Assembly (NCBI GenBank): GCA_019648995.1
Contig: BLXT01000514.1
Span: forward strand, 648,845-670,821
DNA length: 21,977 nucleotides
Source of the DNA: Plakobranchus ocellatus
Lineage: Eukaryota; Mollusca; Gastropoda; Plakobranchidae
Reading direction: 5' to 3'
The notes beneath the pieces are model-generated. The model did not search any database, had not been told where the DNA came from, and worked only from the letters and a program-made list of their open reading frames with translations. The position numbers were made by a program, and so were the translations under genes. Of the stretch, positions 9,076-19,149 are shown one piece after another (the first letter of the stretch is position 1; each line of letters begins with the position of its first letter).

Positions 9076-10824
9076 ACATGAAGGATTCAGCCGCAATATA
9101 GTTACAAAATGCAGCCTGCATTGGTCATCAACATGCTGTTATTTCTCCTCACGTACTTGTGGCTAAATATTAGAGCAATCTCTTTTTCAAACATTTAGCA
9201 TTAAATAAAATCAACCGTAACATGTTGATATTTTAATAAAAAATAGGTACTGAAGAAGTCAAATTAGAGAAACTAAGTTGAATTGCTGATCTAAGTCTGG
9301 TGGCATGGGAAAAAAACTACCCAGAACATAGAAACAAAAGCAACTGCAATCCTTTTATCACCAAAAATTCATCTATTTATTTGATGCCCTTTATCTTCAT
9401 CCAAATAGTGATTAAGATATTTTAGTTTTCTGGGTGTTGAAAATTGTTTTTGAGAAAATCTGCTGTATAGAGAAGAGCTAGCAGAAAATTTAAGGGGTGA
9501 ACCGTGATGGGGCAAGAAAATGATTGATGAAAACATAATTTTAAGAAAGTAGTTATCAATTAATGTAAAAATAGAGATAAAACCTATGCTCCTCCTAAAA
9601 AAGACCTCAAACTTACCTGGATTTTCTTTGAATTTAAAGGTCTAGCACAAAATATACCTTGGCAATTTATTGGGTGTTTTCCCATGCCATCACAAATGTA
9701 AAATATTCCATGAAGAGGAAAAAAAAAAAAAAAAAAAGACAACCTTTACCTCAATCCAAAGCACAATTATAATTAAAGAACATACTATACATTCAATTAT
9801 TCCTACAACAACAATTCATGTCTTTAAATATGCCTTGAAACCAATGCTGATGTGTTGGATTTTATACCATACATTACACTTTTCAGATAAAAAATATTCA
9901 CCAATGTTCTTTTTATTTTGCCAAAATCTTGACACAAACATGCACACACGTATCTCTATCCTATTGTCAATATTGTAAAGCCCAACAGAGGAGACTTCAA
10001 TGATGAACTTTCAAATTGCAACTGGTCTCAAGAGATACGTACGTATGTGCCAGCCAGACCATGCCTGTGTGTTACACTGTTAACACAAAAGTCAGATGTC
10101 AAAACAAACCTATTTTCTTGATCGACTTCACATATGATCAAATAATAAATTACTGAAAAAAAAAAAAAGACTTGTTATGCATTTACTCAATTACTGAATT
10201 ACTGTGATGTCACTTTTTTTGCTTCTTAGTTCTTTTAAGACCCTTCACTTGTAGTGCACCCCCAAAGGAAAAAAAGTGAGGTTCTGTTCCTTTCTAGCCG
10301 AGAGGTTTTTGTTTAGTCAACTATTTAAGCATGCAACAAGATTGAAATGAGAACAAAAAATAGTGATACAATCCAAATGCACAAACCTATGTGAAAAATG
10401 TGAACACATTGTGCATTTCTGAAATTCTTTTGTCACACTGAATATTACAAGTAAAAAGTAAAAATCAACTAATATTTTAAAAGGTGTAAGAAAAGAAATC
10501 CCTTAAGAGGAAAAGGACCCCCCCTCAAAAAAAAAAAAAAAAAAAAAAACACAAAAACAGAGAAATAAATTCCACACTTTTGCCTCTATTTTAATTTTTT
10601 CACCTTTCCTTAAATGAATTACAAAAACAAAGATGTTTTAATCAATATTTTTTCCTTGGCAATCAAAACTAAAGTTTGCATACAATATAGAAAAAAAAAT
10701 CATTTTATTTACAGTAAAAAAAAAAAATCCTAAATATGGCAAGTGCTTTTTTCCGCATACTTCAAAATTACAGGGTAACTAATGGATAGATTGTCTCTGT
10801 ATCAATGCAGGGTGTCTTGATGTA

Positions 10825-10850
10825 GCATTGATATGCTGCCATATCAACGC
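10825..10850 (-). repeat. 11-bp hairpin, fully paired only as minus-strand RNA
   Basis: The arms 10825-10835 and 10840-10850 are reverse complements except at one position, with a 4-base loop. In minus-strand RNA the odd pair is a G-U wobble, so the stem is continuous. In plus-strand RNA it is an A-C mismatch. The site lies about 2.2 kb downstream of the SS18 stop on that gene's strand. Confidence 0.6.
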
Positions 10851-11510
10851 ACAATACGCTGATCACGTAGGTCTACATCATAGAAATTTACCTCTGGGAC
10901 GAACGTCAACAATAATTCGTTATTCATATATGGTTAAAAGATAAATAAAAAGTCAATGTTGCCATATTAATGCGTGAAGAGTCGGTATAGTAGTTATATG
11001 CTGAGGTATCAAGGCATGGTACATTTCTGTCTGTTTTCAAGCCTAAAAATAATACCAGCAAAACGTAAAAAAAAAAATGACAATGACTTAAAAGTTGTCA
11101 AATTGACAAAACAAATAAACAAGTATTTACACTGGCATAAAATTTACTCCAATGAAGACGATGAATCATATCGATAATTTAAAACATGAGCCAAGCATAA
11201 AATAACAACAAATAAATGAAAAAAAAAAAAACCAAAACAAAAAGCCAACAACCAATCATATTAAAACACACAATCTCATGAATTAAATTAAAAATGAGAT
11301 AAAAGAATTGATTTACATTCAACAACAGTTTGTACAGACAGCCTAAAGTAGAGGGAAAGGGTTGTGAGAGCATAAATCAGTATTCAGTCTCATTTCTACC
11401 TTTAATGACGTATTGTGATTAATACTAATAGATCTAAATATACTCAGGTAAACAGCATGAAATCTTAAAACCAACCACTGCTGCAGTGAATCAACAAAAA
11501 AAAAAAAAAA

Positions 11511-11531
11511 NNNNNNNNNNNNNNNNNNNNN
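11511..11531. other. Assembly gap (21 Ns) inside a poly(A) run
   Basis: Twenty-one Ns are flanked on both sides by A-runs. The run length, and possibly some sequence, is unresolved. Confidence 0.99.
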
Positions 11532-13080
11532 AAAAAAAAAAAAAAAGCAGAAAGGCTAAGTTAGCCATAGTTCAAGGCACATTATTTCCTTTTTTATACT
11601 AATATTAACGTTAAGCATCAGTAAAAAGCTAAAATATAAAGTGATATTAATCAATAAACAGCTGCAACGCGAACCTTCTGTGGACAATTTAAGGTACAAC
11701 AATATTCTTTGCCAAAATCCTGTGGGCACTTCAGCCTGGTAGACCTTTTTTAAGAGTTTGCTTGTGAGGACTCTTGTATTACACGCAAATTATCTCAGCT
11801 GTCAGAACATTAGCAATAATATAAAAATCCAACTACCAGCCTCCCCCCCCCCCAAGAAAAAAAATTGGGAAGTTTTATTTTGTATTTTGTTTGTAAAGAT
11901 ACATTCATGAATCAATTGAGCACCATTAGTTCATGTTATAATCTCAATCAGTTTCATTTATGTACAAATATGTTGTGAATCAATACATATAAAAAAAGAC
12001 TGTCATGGTTACAAAGATTACAACATCAGAAGATATTAACCATTTGTCCTTTGTAGAATAAAAACCATTTAAAATTCTCCCTGTAAAACAGTAAAACTAA
12101 AAGAATACACAGAGGAAGTTGAACTACTTAACATGTTAAAAAGAAAAAAAAAATTAACACTTCATAACTATATTGAAAATCCCTCTTTCAAACCCCACAA
12201 AGTAAGTTTTGTTGTGGAACGACATCATAAATTAAAAAGCAAAGTTAAGTAAAAATACTAAAAGGATAAAACACAAGCCATTTTTCAACACAGACTCTCT
12301 GTACAAATGGTAATGATAATTCATCTTCTTTTTTTTTTTTTTAATTACTTATTCATTAATTATATATTTGATTTGAAGCAGTTAATGTGGACTGCTACTT
12401 GACTCTTTTAAGGTTTATGTACTGCATTTAGGGATCAAAATAAAAAAATGTATTTCTTGTGATGAATGAAAATTCACGATGTCCAGAATATGAAACCATT
12501 CTTTATCGCCAGGACAGGAATAAATAAAAACAAAAGAAGAAAGTAGAAATGAAGCATGTCACAGAAAAAAAAATTTAATGTTAAGGGCTGCCTGACGTGG
12601 TTTAATGAGATCAACCTTCATATCCTATGGATTAATTTTGTGACACCCAAGTCTCAGATTGACAGAAAAAATTCCATTTGACAAAACAGATACTTCCAAA
12701 TAACTATGTTCAAGACCAGGAGATAAAAAAAAAAGCAAACAAAAGGTTGGTTTAGACACTCATTTTTTTAATGGCCCCGCCCATATTATAAGGTATCAAA
12801 TCATAGAATACTCTCTACTTTTACTCAGTGCCCAAGAAAAGGGAAGCCAATGCTTTTCTTTTGTATCCTTATTTTGAAATTCTCAATCTTTACATAGAAA
12901 AAAAAAAGACAACAGAATTATGTACATATTGACTTGTCAACCTGGTTCTCAAATGAACGAAAAAAGAGAGAGAGAGAAAAAAAAGAGAATAAAATCTATA
13001 AGCCACAGAAAAAAAACAACAAACAAATCTACAAGGGTTGACAATGCCAAGTGCTAAAATTTTCAGTTAACCTGCACAAT
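11532..13080 (-). other. SS18: Probable 3' UTR and downstream flank of the SS18 homologue
   Basis: No coding frame is supported. On the minus strand this follows directly after the SS18 stop codon and is U-rich. The transcript end is not directly visible; candidate poly(A) signals are listed separately. Confidence 0.45.
11874..11879 (-). terminator. Candidate polyadenylation signal AATAAA for the SS18 homologue
   Basis: The first canonical AATAAA I found on the minus strand after the SS18 stop codon, about 1.2 kb downstream. It is followed within about 20 bases by a run of ten or more Gs (11843-11853 region, C-run on the plus strand) that could act as a G-rich downstream element. A variant ATTAAA at 12767-12772 would give a 0.3-kb 3' UTR instead. 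Confidence 0.35.
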
Positions 13081-14417
13081 TTAGTATTGGCCCTGGTTAT
13101 AGCCGTATCCTTGCTGCATCTGCCCAGGACCCATGCCCCCTTGTGGACCCCCCATTTGCCCTGGTGGCACCATTCCACCCTGCATCTGTCCCATCTGGGG
13201 GTTGCCCATGTGGTTCTGCATCCCCCCCATTGGTGGCTGCATTCCACCCATGCTTACCTGGGGTCCTCCCATTTGGTTAGGCATGTTGCCCTGTGGTCCT
13301 CCCATCTGATTAGGCATACTGCCTGACGGGACTCCCATCTGGTTTGGCATGTTGCCCATTTGATTTGGCATCGATCCCTGTGGACCACCCATCTGGCTTT
13401 GCATGCTGACCTGAGGTCCACCCATTTGGTTGGGCATATTCCCCTGGGTACTGCCCATCTGACCAGGCAAAGTGCCCATTTGGTTCTGCATGCCAGTCTG
13501 GGAAACGCCCATCTGATTCGGCATGTTGCCCATTTGACTGGACATGTTTCCTTGAGGTCCAACCATCTGGCCAGACATATTTCCTTGCTGACCAACCATC
13601 TGACTGGGCATATTGCCTTGTGGACCTCCCATTTGGTTCGGCATATTACCTTGAGGGCCACCCATCTGATTTGGCATGTTGCCCATTTGACTGGGCATGT
13701 TTCCTTGAGGTCCCACCATTTGATTGGGCAAATTTCCTGGACCCATTTGATTCGACATGTTGCCCTGTTGACCTCCCATCTGGTTGGCCATACTGCCTTG
13801 TGGCCCTCCCATTTGATTGGGCATATTCCCCTGGGGTACTCCCATCTGACTGGGCATAGAATTTTGCTGCCCTCCCATCTGATTAGCCATGCTGCCCTGC
13901 TGTCCCACCATTTGATTTGACATGTTTCCCTGTTGCCCTCCCATCTGACTGGACATAGTGCCCTGCTGCCCGCCCATCTGGTTGGACAAAGCCCCCTGTT
14001 GCCCTCCCATTTGGTTGGGTAAATTTCCCTGTTGCCCTCCCAGCTGATTAGGCATGTTCCCTTGCTGCCCTCCCATTTGGTTTGGCATACTGCCCTGCTG
14101 CCCAGGCATCTGCCCTCCTTGCTGAATCTGACTAGGCTTTCCTCCCAGGTTGTCTCCATGGGGACCCATCATACCTTGCTGCTGCCTGTAAGGGCCTGGC
14201 CCGTAACCACGAGGAGGGGCATTACCACCAGGGCCTTGCTGCCCCTGCATGAATTGCCCCTGCTGCTGCTGCCCTTGAGGCATGGCCTGAGCATAAGATG
14301 CTGGCTGCTGCTGAGGTTGCTGCTGTTGCCCAGCCTGAGAAGTCTGCTGCTGTGGTGCTCCATATGTTTGTTGTTGCTGTTGCTGCTGCTGCTGCTGCTG
14401 ATAGTTCATGAAGGGTC
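13081..14417 (-). CDS. SS18: SS18 exon 6 (polyQ, MPNQMGGQQGN repeats, conserved C-terminus, stop)
   Basis: 1,337 nt ending in TAA at 13081-13083. After GPFMNY come 11 Gln codons (seven CAG, four CAA), a Gln/Pro/Gly segment, the 27-unit repeat block, then a Gly/Met/Gln tail ending GYGYNQGQY. That tail corresponds to the conserved SS18 C-terminus and supports the stop being genuine. In vertebrates the same region is QPGY-rich and drives self-association. Here Tyr is scarce within the repeats, and Met/Asn/Gln/Gly dominate. Confidence 0.95.
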
Positions 14418-17400
14418 CTGACACAAAACAGAAGCGGATATATTAATAATGTTGAGAAGACAGATTTTGCTAAAAACATGAAATATTTCAGTAGGTTTGG
14501 GCATTTTAAGCTTTATTCTCATTGAAATAGAACTTAAAGAAGTCTGGTCGCTGCAATTATTTATTTTTTATCAACACAAAAACTTTCTTTGCTGCTTTCA
14601 TGATTTTCAGGCTCCCTGCCACTGAGCATGCTTGATTTGCATGCTTTTACCTTTCACATCAGTTCATAATTTTTTGTTTACATTTAGTAATAATTTAGCT
14701 ACCAGTACCCCAAAATAATATTTTATGTCTTCAATCTTTGAGCTCACTTTCTATGACAAAGACTCTGCTATCAGGCTTATTTCACATGAAACCATGATAA
14801 AAAATTAAAACCCTAAAGTAAAAATGCCACCCTACTCCATCCATAACCAAACAGCTAATTTCTCAAAATGAAAAAATGCATCAATTTAGCATAGTGCTGC
14901 TATAACAGGCATAAAAAATAACCTTTCTAATCTGATTTAAAGCAACACGCATTAAACCTCTGATATCAACCAAGTAAGTAATACAAAAAAATCCTAACCT
15001 GGCTGAGCTCTTCTATATCCACCCTGCTGTCCCATCGGCCGAGCTCCCATCATCTGCGGAGGGGTTCCTGCCATCATCATCGAGTTGCTTGTCTGGCCCA
15101 TCCCCGACTGGGCTTGGGACATCATCGGCTGGTTCTGGGACATCATGGGTTGATTCTGCGACATGATGGGCTGATTCTGAGACATCATGGGTTGATTCTG
15201 AGACATCATGGGTTGATTTTGGGACATCATGGGCTGATTCTGTGACATCATGGGTTGGTTCTGAGACATCATTGACTGGTTTTGTGACATGGCTGGCTGG
15301 TTCTGGGTCATCATTGGCTGATTCTGTGACATGGCCGGGTTCGAGCTTTGTCCAATTGATCCCTGAGGCCCAGGGCCCATTCCGCCACTCTGAGACATCA
15401 TCTGCTGACCTTGCATTGGCGGCTGAGACTGCTGCTGACCAACCATCCCAGGCTTCTGCATGGGGAAATTCCCTTGAGCCTGTCCATATTGTGGATTACT
15501 ACCGGGCCCTAAATAACAGAGGGAAAGAGCAAGAAGAGGGTTGACTTAGAAATTTAGATCACTTCATGATAATTGTGTAATCAACAATTGTTTTGAGTCA
15601 ACCTTTTTATGTCCTTTTTTTCATACACAATATACTAAAAAGAAAATGCAATAGAATGCTAAAACAAAGTCTTGTTGACCCTGCAGAAAGATTTTGTTTT
15701 TTGGGTCTTTCTAATCATTCAGCATGTCCACTGCTATGTGATCTCATGTTCTGGGCTCAATTGGGCAATCATAAGTTTATAAAACAATGACACAATTGCT
15801 GAGCAGAGCTTTCATTGCATGCTTTAGGCAAATAAGCACAAGCTACCAAAACCAGTAACAGGACTTAATTACAAACTCTAAATTCATTCATCTTGTCGTT
15901 TGGTTTAAAAACTGTCAACTCCAACAAGTGACATACTTGCAAAAAGAAAACTCAAGTCTCCAAGGTCTATTGAGCCCTCCAATTAGTGTTTATTTTTAAT
16001 CTTTGGACACAAACTAAAACAAAGAGAACCTTATCTCTTTTTTTTTTTAACATGGCAAGTTTGATTGCATTTCAAATTGAATGACTATGCTATGATTGAC
16101 TCACCTCCACCTACATGCCCTTGGCCTGGTGGTCGCATCTGACCCATGGGGCCTCCTGGCATTTGGTTGTTTGGGGCCTGAGGATAAAAGAGCAAGCTTA
16201 TGAAATTGTAATGCTGTACTCATGTGGCTGATTCAAATGCTTCTGGAATGTTTTTAAATGACAATTTTACTTCACTCCAAGTATAAACATATTTTAAGCA
16301 CATGTGAAGACAAACCCAAGAGAGAATTATATATATATTAAGCACTAAATTTATACAACCTTTCTTTAATACCTTATTGTGAGGTAACTGGAGAAGATCA
16401 GGCACAAACTACTGTGGATACTTTTGCACTAAAACCTTTTAAAAATTTGTATAGACTTAAAAAATACAAATACATCTATTAATAGAACTAGGATACAGGC
16501 TTCATTTTTTTTTCTTTCTACATGTGTATATTAAAATCATATACAAAATTTTCATAACTTATTCATTCCAATGTGTGACATGCCTGATCTTCCCTGGTTG
16601 CCACATAATTTGTTTTAAGGCAACAGATTTTTTTTTTCTGTGATCATACATTACTATCAAATTTGAGAATCTGTAGGTAACATAACCATCAGTGTTCAGT
16701 ACTCATTGCTTACCGTCAAGAAATATTTGAAAAAAAAAAAATTTTAAATAAACAAACACCAAAAAAATAATTCTTTAAAAAAAAATAGTATAATCTCAAA
16801 ACATAGAGTCGACAGACATTTTCCAATACACTAAAAAATTTATAAACTCTGACTCGTATGATAAATTTCAATGAACCATCAAGCCGAGTACTTAGTTTCA
16901 GAACAAAACTGTTTTTTTAAAGTCAATATTTTATATACTCTTGAAAAATGACAAAAAGTCAATCAGTAAATGACAATTTAACTTGCAGAGTTGATATAAT
17001 TTTGTGAAAAGCACTTACAGGCAACAAGGCATTGACATTTGTACTGGAGTCAGCAAGATTTGCCAAGTAGACAAGGTTACGGTGAAGCAGCTGCTGGAAC
17101 CTGTTAGAATAAAAAGGGTGCTTCATTAGAAACAGATACTTTGCTAGCCCAAAAATTAAATTAAAAGAAGATTACCCTCTTTTTAAAGACTGACACACGA
17201 TGAATGTCAAGTACTTGTTTAAGAGCTAAACCTACAATGTTACATTTAATAATCTTTGTGATTTATGAGAGCATCTTGTCCACTGTATATTTGAATACTG
17301 TATATTTGAATAGTCTCCAACATTGACGCTTTTCCTAAGATGAAAGAAAAAAAAATACATCGTTAATTTGAAAATCATTTTCAAAAAGTGTACAACTCAA

Positions 17401-17634
17401 CATTCATTTTGTTCTTGGAATATTCAAAAAGACAGAGCTGATTCTCCTTTTCTCTCTTCAGATTTACTCTCTACCCACATTTACTTAGAGAGAGAGAAAT
17501 GCACAAAAAGGCTTAAATAGCATCAGAAAGACTTCCTCTTGTCTTAGAAGGACTTACTGTATACATTCATTACTCTTGTTCCTTGCTTGGTAATCGCTGA
17601 TGGTCTGAATAAGTTGTGTATTTTCATCTAACAT
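13081..17634 (-). CDS. SS18: SS18/SS18L1 (SYT/CREST) homologue, exons 2-6, join of five exons, exon 1 missing
   Basis: Spliced minus-strand gene: 17558-17634, 17019-17100, 16105-16177, 14999-15508, 13081-14417. All junctions are GT-AG and the phases agree, giving 692 codons plus a stop. SS18 is a subunit of nuclear SWI/SNF (BAF) remodelling complexes. Its SNH domain contacts the BRM/BRG1 ATPase and its Gln/Gly-rich C-terminus self-associates and activates transcription. Seen: the SNH core MLDENTQLIQ, then NECIQFQQLLHRNLVYL, then ADSSTNVNALLPAP; heptad repeats; an 11-residue polyQ; 27 M-P-N-Q-M-G units; and a GYGYNQGQY end matching the family's conserved YGYDQGQY. Vertebrate SS18 is about 400 residues, so this copy is about 1.7 times longer, nearly all from repeats. 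The exon giving the N-terminus (family pattern ending AIQK) was not found between 17635 and 21977. Confidence 0.95.
13252..14088 (-). repeat. Coding minisatellite, 27 units of ~33 bp (MPNQMGGQQGN)
   Basis: 837 bp of in-frame tandem repeats. By my count 22 units encode 11 residues, four encode 7 (for example MPSQMGN, lacking the GGPQ part) and one encodes 9 (MSNQMGPGN). The start of each unit, M/L-x-x-Q-M, is the least variable part. Units nearer the N-terminus end in QQG and later ones mostly in PQG, suggesting expansion from two ancestral variants. Confidence 0.93.
14368..14400 (-). repeat. CAG/CAA polyglutamine tract (11 Gln)
   Basis: On the minus strand six CAG codons come first, followed by CAA, CAG and three CAA: an interrupted polyglutamine run directly after MNY. 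Confidence 0.95.
14418..14998 (-). other. SS18: SS18 intron 5
   Basis: 581-bp intron with donor GTTAGG and acceptor TTGTGTCAG. No other feature seen. Confidence 0.85.
14999..15508 (-). CDS. SS18: SS18 exon 5 (Gln/Met-rich, heptapeptide repeats)
   Basis: 510 nt, entered in phase 2 (GGG Gly completed across the junction) and left in phase 1. It encodes a P/G/Q/M-rich stretch with eleven tandem heptapeptides of the M-M-S-Q-N-Q-P type, then GMGQ and a TPPQMMGARPMG segment before RRAQP. Low-complexity sequence of this kind is typical of the SS18 central region. Donor GTTAGG is weaker than the others, but it is the one that keeps frame with exon 6. Confidence 0.92.
15106..15336 (-). repeat. 21-bp coding minisatellite, 11 units (MMSQNQP)
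   Basis: Eleven contiguous 21-bp units (231 bp). Protein variants in order are AMSQNQP, MMTQNQP, AMSQNQS, five MMSQNQP, IMSQNQP, MMSQNQP, MMSQAQS. All units are exact multiples of three, so expansion or contraction preserves frame. Confidence 0.95.
15509..16104 (-). other. SS18: SS18 intron 4
   Basis: 596-bp intron with donor GTGAGT and acceptor TTATTTAG. No other feature seen. Confidence 0.85.
16105..16177 (-). CDS. SS18: SS18 exon 4 (Pro/Gly/Gln linker)
   Basis: 73 nt, encoding APNNQMPGGPMGQMRPPG and then QGHVGG plus one base. It continues directly from LLP of the SNH domain, as LLPAP does in vertebrate SS18. Acceptor CCTCAG, donor GTGAGT. Confidence 0.92.
16178..17018 (-). other. SS18: SS18 intron 3
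   Basis: 841-bp AT-rich intron, donor GTAAGT, acceptor TATCCTCAG. Only A-runs and a short (TA) stretch near 16328-16338 stand out. Confidence 0.85.
17019..17100 (-). CDS. SS18: SS18 exon 3 (SNH domain, second half)
   Basis: 82 nt, encoding FQQLLHRNLVYLANLADSS and then TNVNALLP, the most conserved stretch of the SNH domain. The acceptor is AACAG and the donor CCT|GTAAGT, leaving phase 0. Confidence 0.96.
17101..17557 (-). other. SS18: SS18 intron 2
   Basis: 457-bp intron with GTAAGT donor and TTCTAACAG acceptor. It contains a 15-bp direct duplication (ACTGTATATTTGAAT at 17282-17296 and 17297-17311). No other feature was seen. Confidence 0.85.
17558..17634 (-). CDS. SS18: SS18 exon 2 (SNH domain, first half)
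   Basis: 77 nt. The acceptor TGTCCACAG lies just before ATG (Met of MLDEN), and the donor is GTAAGT. It encodes MLDENTQLIQTISDYQ and then ARNKSNECI plus two bases. This Met aligns with the internal Met of the SNH domain and is not the expected translation start. Confidence 0.93.
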
Positions 17635-19100
17635 CTGTGGACAGAAAGAATATAGCAAAATTTACCAGATTTTGCCATTTGTGTTTAGTATTAAAACAGT
17701 TTTTTGAATTCCTAAAGAATTAAAATCAGAAATGATACTCAAGACCAAATGTGAATCATAATCTATGGAGCCTAAAATTTCATAAGTCCCAAAAATGATG
17801 ATTAATAATTAGTAAATTACTCAACATTTGCACCCAGGCCGCCGCAATCTGCATTGATTTTCAGAGTCAGCAATCCCATCTTTTATAATAATGAAACAAA
17901 ATTGACAAAATTTCTTTTTTTTTGTGTGTGGCTTCTATTTAGTTCCCTAGCTCTAGTTCTGGACTTACTTTTCAATCTCTGATCACCTTTACCTGTGACA
18001 CTGTACTGAGGGAACTTTGAACTTGGATCAGCTGATTGTTATAAACCTCTTAATCCATTAAGCCACAACATCATGATGTATTTTTGTCAAACTTTGATTT
18101 TTGTTTAAATGAAGACAAAGTATTGAAAAATTAGTTGAGATCTAGGTCATGATCAAATGATAACTAAAAAAACTCAGCTTTATGAAATAAATAATCTCAG
18201 CCCTAAAAAATTCGTTCACTTTTTATTTCAGGATTATTGTGATTTACATTAACAATAACAAATACTATTAATATAGTCATGAAAAAATGAAGGCAATTTT
18301 GGTAAAAATAATTAAAAAAAAAAATGCCACAAAATTGCTATTAGTTTAAACACAAAGAAACAATATTATTAGGGCCTAACTTTTAAACTTAAAAAAAAAA
18401 AAAATCAAATAACTTCTATACTCAGACTTTCAGATCAGGAGGACTTAGTTTTATTAATTTTATCTCTTGCCCTCCCCATTCAGTGATGTTTTTTTCCAAT
18501 ATTATAATGAAAACATAAGTGACACGATGTGTCCCATCTTTATCATTATTTGATGATTAATTCTGTGATAAGACAATGTGTGTAAGCACTAACATCCAAA
18601 GAGTATGTGCCTAAAGGTAAGAGGAAGTGTTGTATTGCCCCTACTAGGTTTGGTTAAATATATTAAGTAATTTTCATTGGTGATCTTGCCAAGTCCATAC
18701 TGAAATTGGTGGGAAAAAAATCTAGAGCTAGATTTAGTCTAGGTTAGATGCAGGGCTACACTCCCTGGTTCATCTTGACCTAGCTGCTGATCTATAGGGG
18801 CCTAGTTAGTCTAATTTGAAGTGCTATTTAAAAAAAAGAAGTTAGAACCTTTCACAATAGCTATTAGATCTAGAACTGAGTAGAGAATTAGTTTAGGCAG
18901 AAAAAAAGGTACAACTTAAGAATAAATATATGGGTCCCATCTGGATGTATACGAAAGTAATTGTCACGTGAAAAATAAATAAGCAGGTAGAGTAAAACTG
19001 ATCATAAGAAAGTAATAGAAAAAAAAAATTAAAAATAAGAAAAGTTTGTTACAAATACCGTTTTTCTTCACAAATTTAGTTTAAAATGTTGAAAGTTTAA
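17635..19100. other. Probable SS18 intron 1 (proximal part), no supported exon
   Basis: Begins upstream of the exon 2 acceptor (polypyrimidine TTCTTTCTGTCCACAG on the minus strand). It is AT-rich with A-runs. I searched it for the missing SS18 first coding exon (pattern AIQ[KR] followed by a donor) and found none. Confidence 0.5.
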
Positions 19101-19149
19101 ATTACTTTATTTTTTTATGGCACGGGATACCAAACAGAGAGGTGCTGCA

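Larger units (their letters stand above)
7737..11510. other. AT-rich intergenic DNA with poly(A) runs, no supported gene
   Basis: Contains a 39-bp duplication (8281-8358), small inverted repeats (9052-9075, 10825-10850) and many A-runs. All open frames are short and featureless. The right part lies downstream of the minus-strand SS18 gene and could include a long 3' UTR, but no transcript end can be fixed here. Confidence 0.45.

Noticed and set aside
13254-14159. 301-codon minus-strand frame, and 186- and 129-codon plus-strand frames, over the SS18 repeat exon
   Set aside because: The 33-bp tandem array keeps several frames open at once. Only the MPNQMGG frame joins the upstream SS18 exons and ends in the conserved GYNQGQY.
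14418-14424. GTG as a start codon for an independent 447-residue repeat protein
   Set aside because: The GTG lies in the splice acceptor TTGTGTCAG, and the frame is continuous with SS18 exon 5 after splicing.
17940-18010. Possible SS18 exon 1 on the minus strand (…TGKGDQRLK before GTAAGT)
   Set aside because: The GKG resemblance to SS18 is superficial. The stretch lacks the AIQK ending and the phase does not match exon 2.
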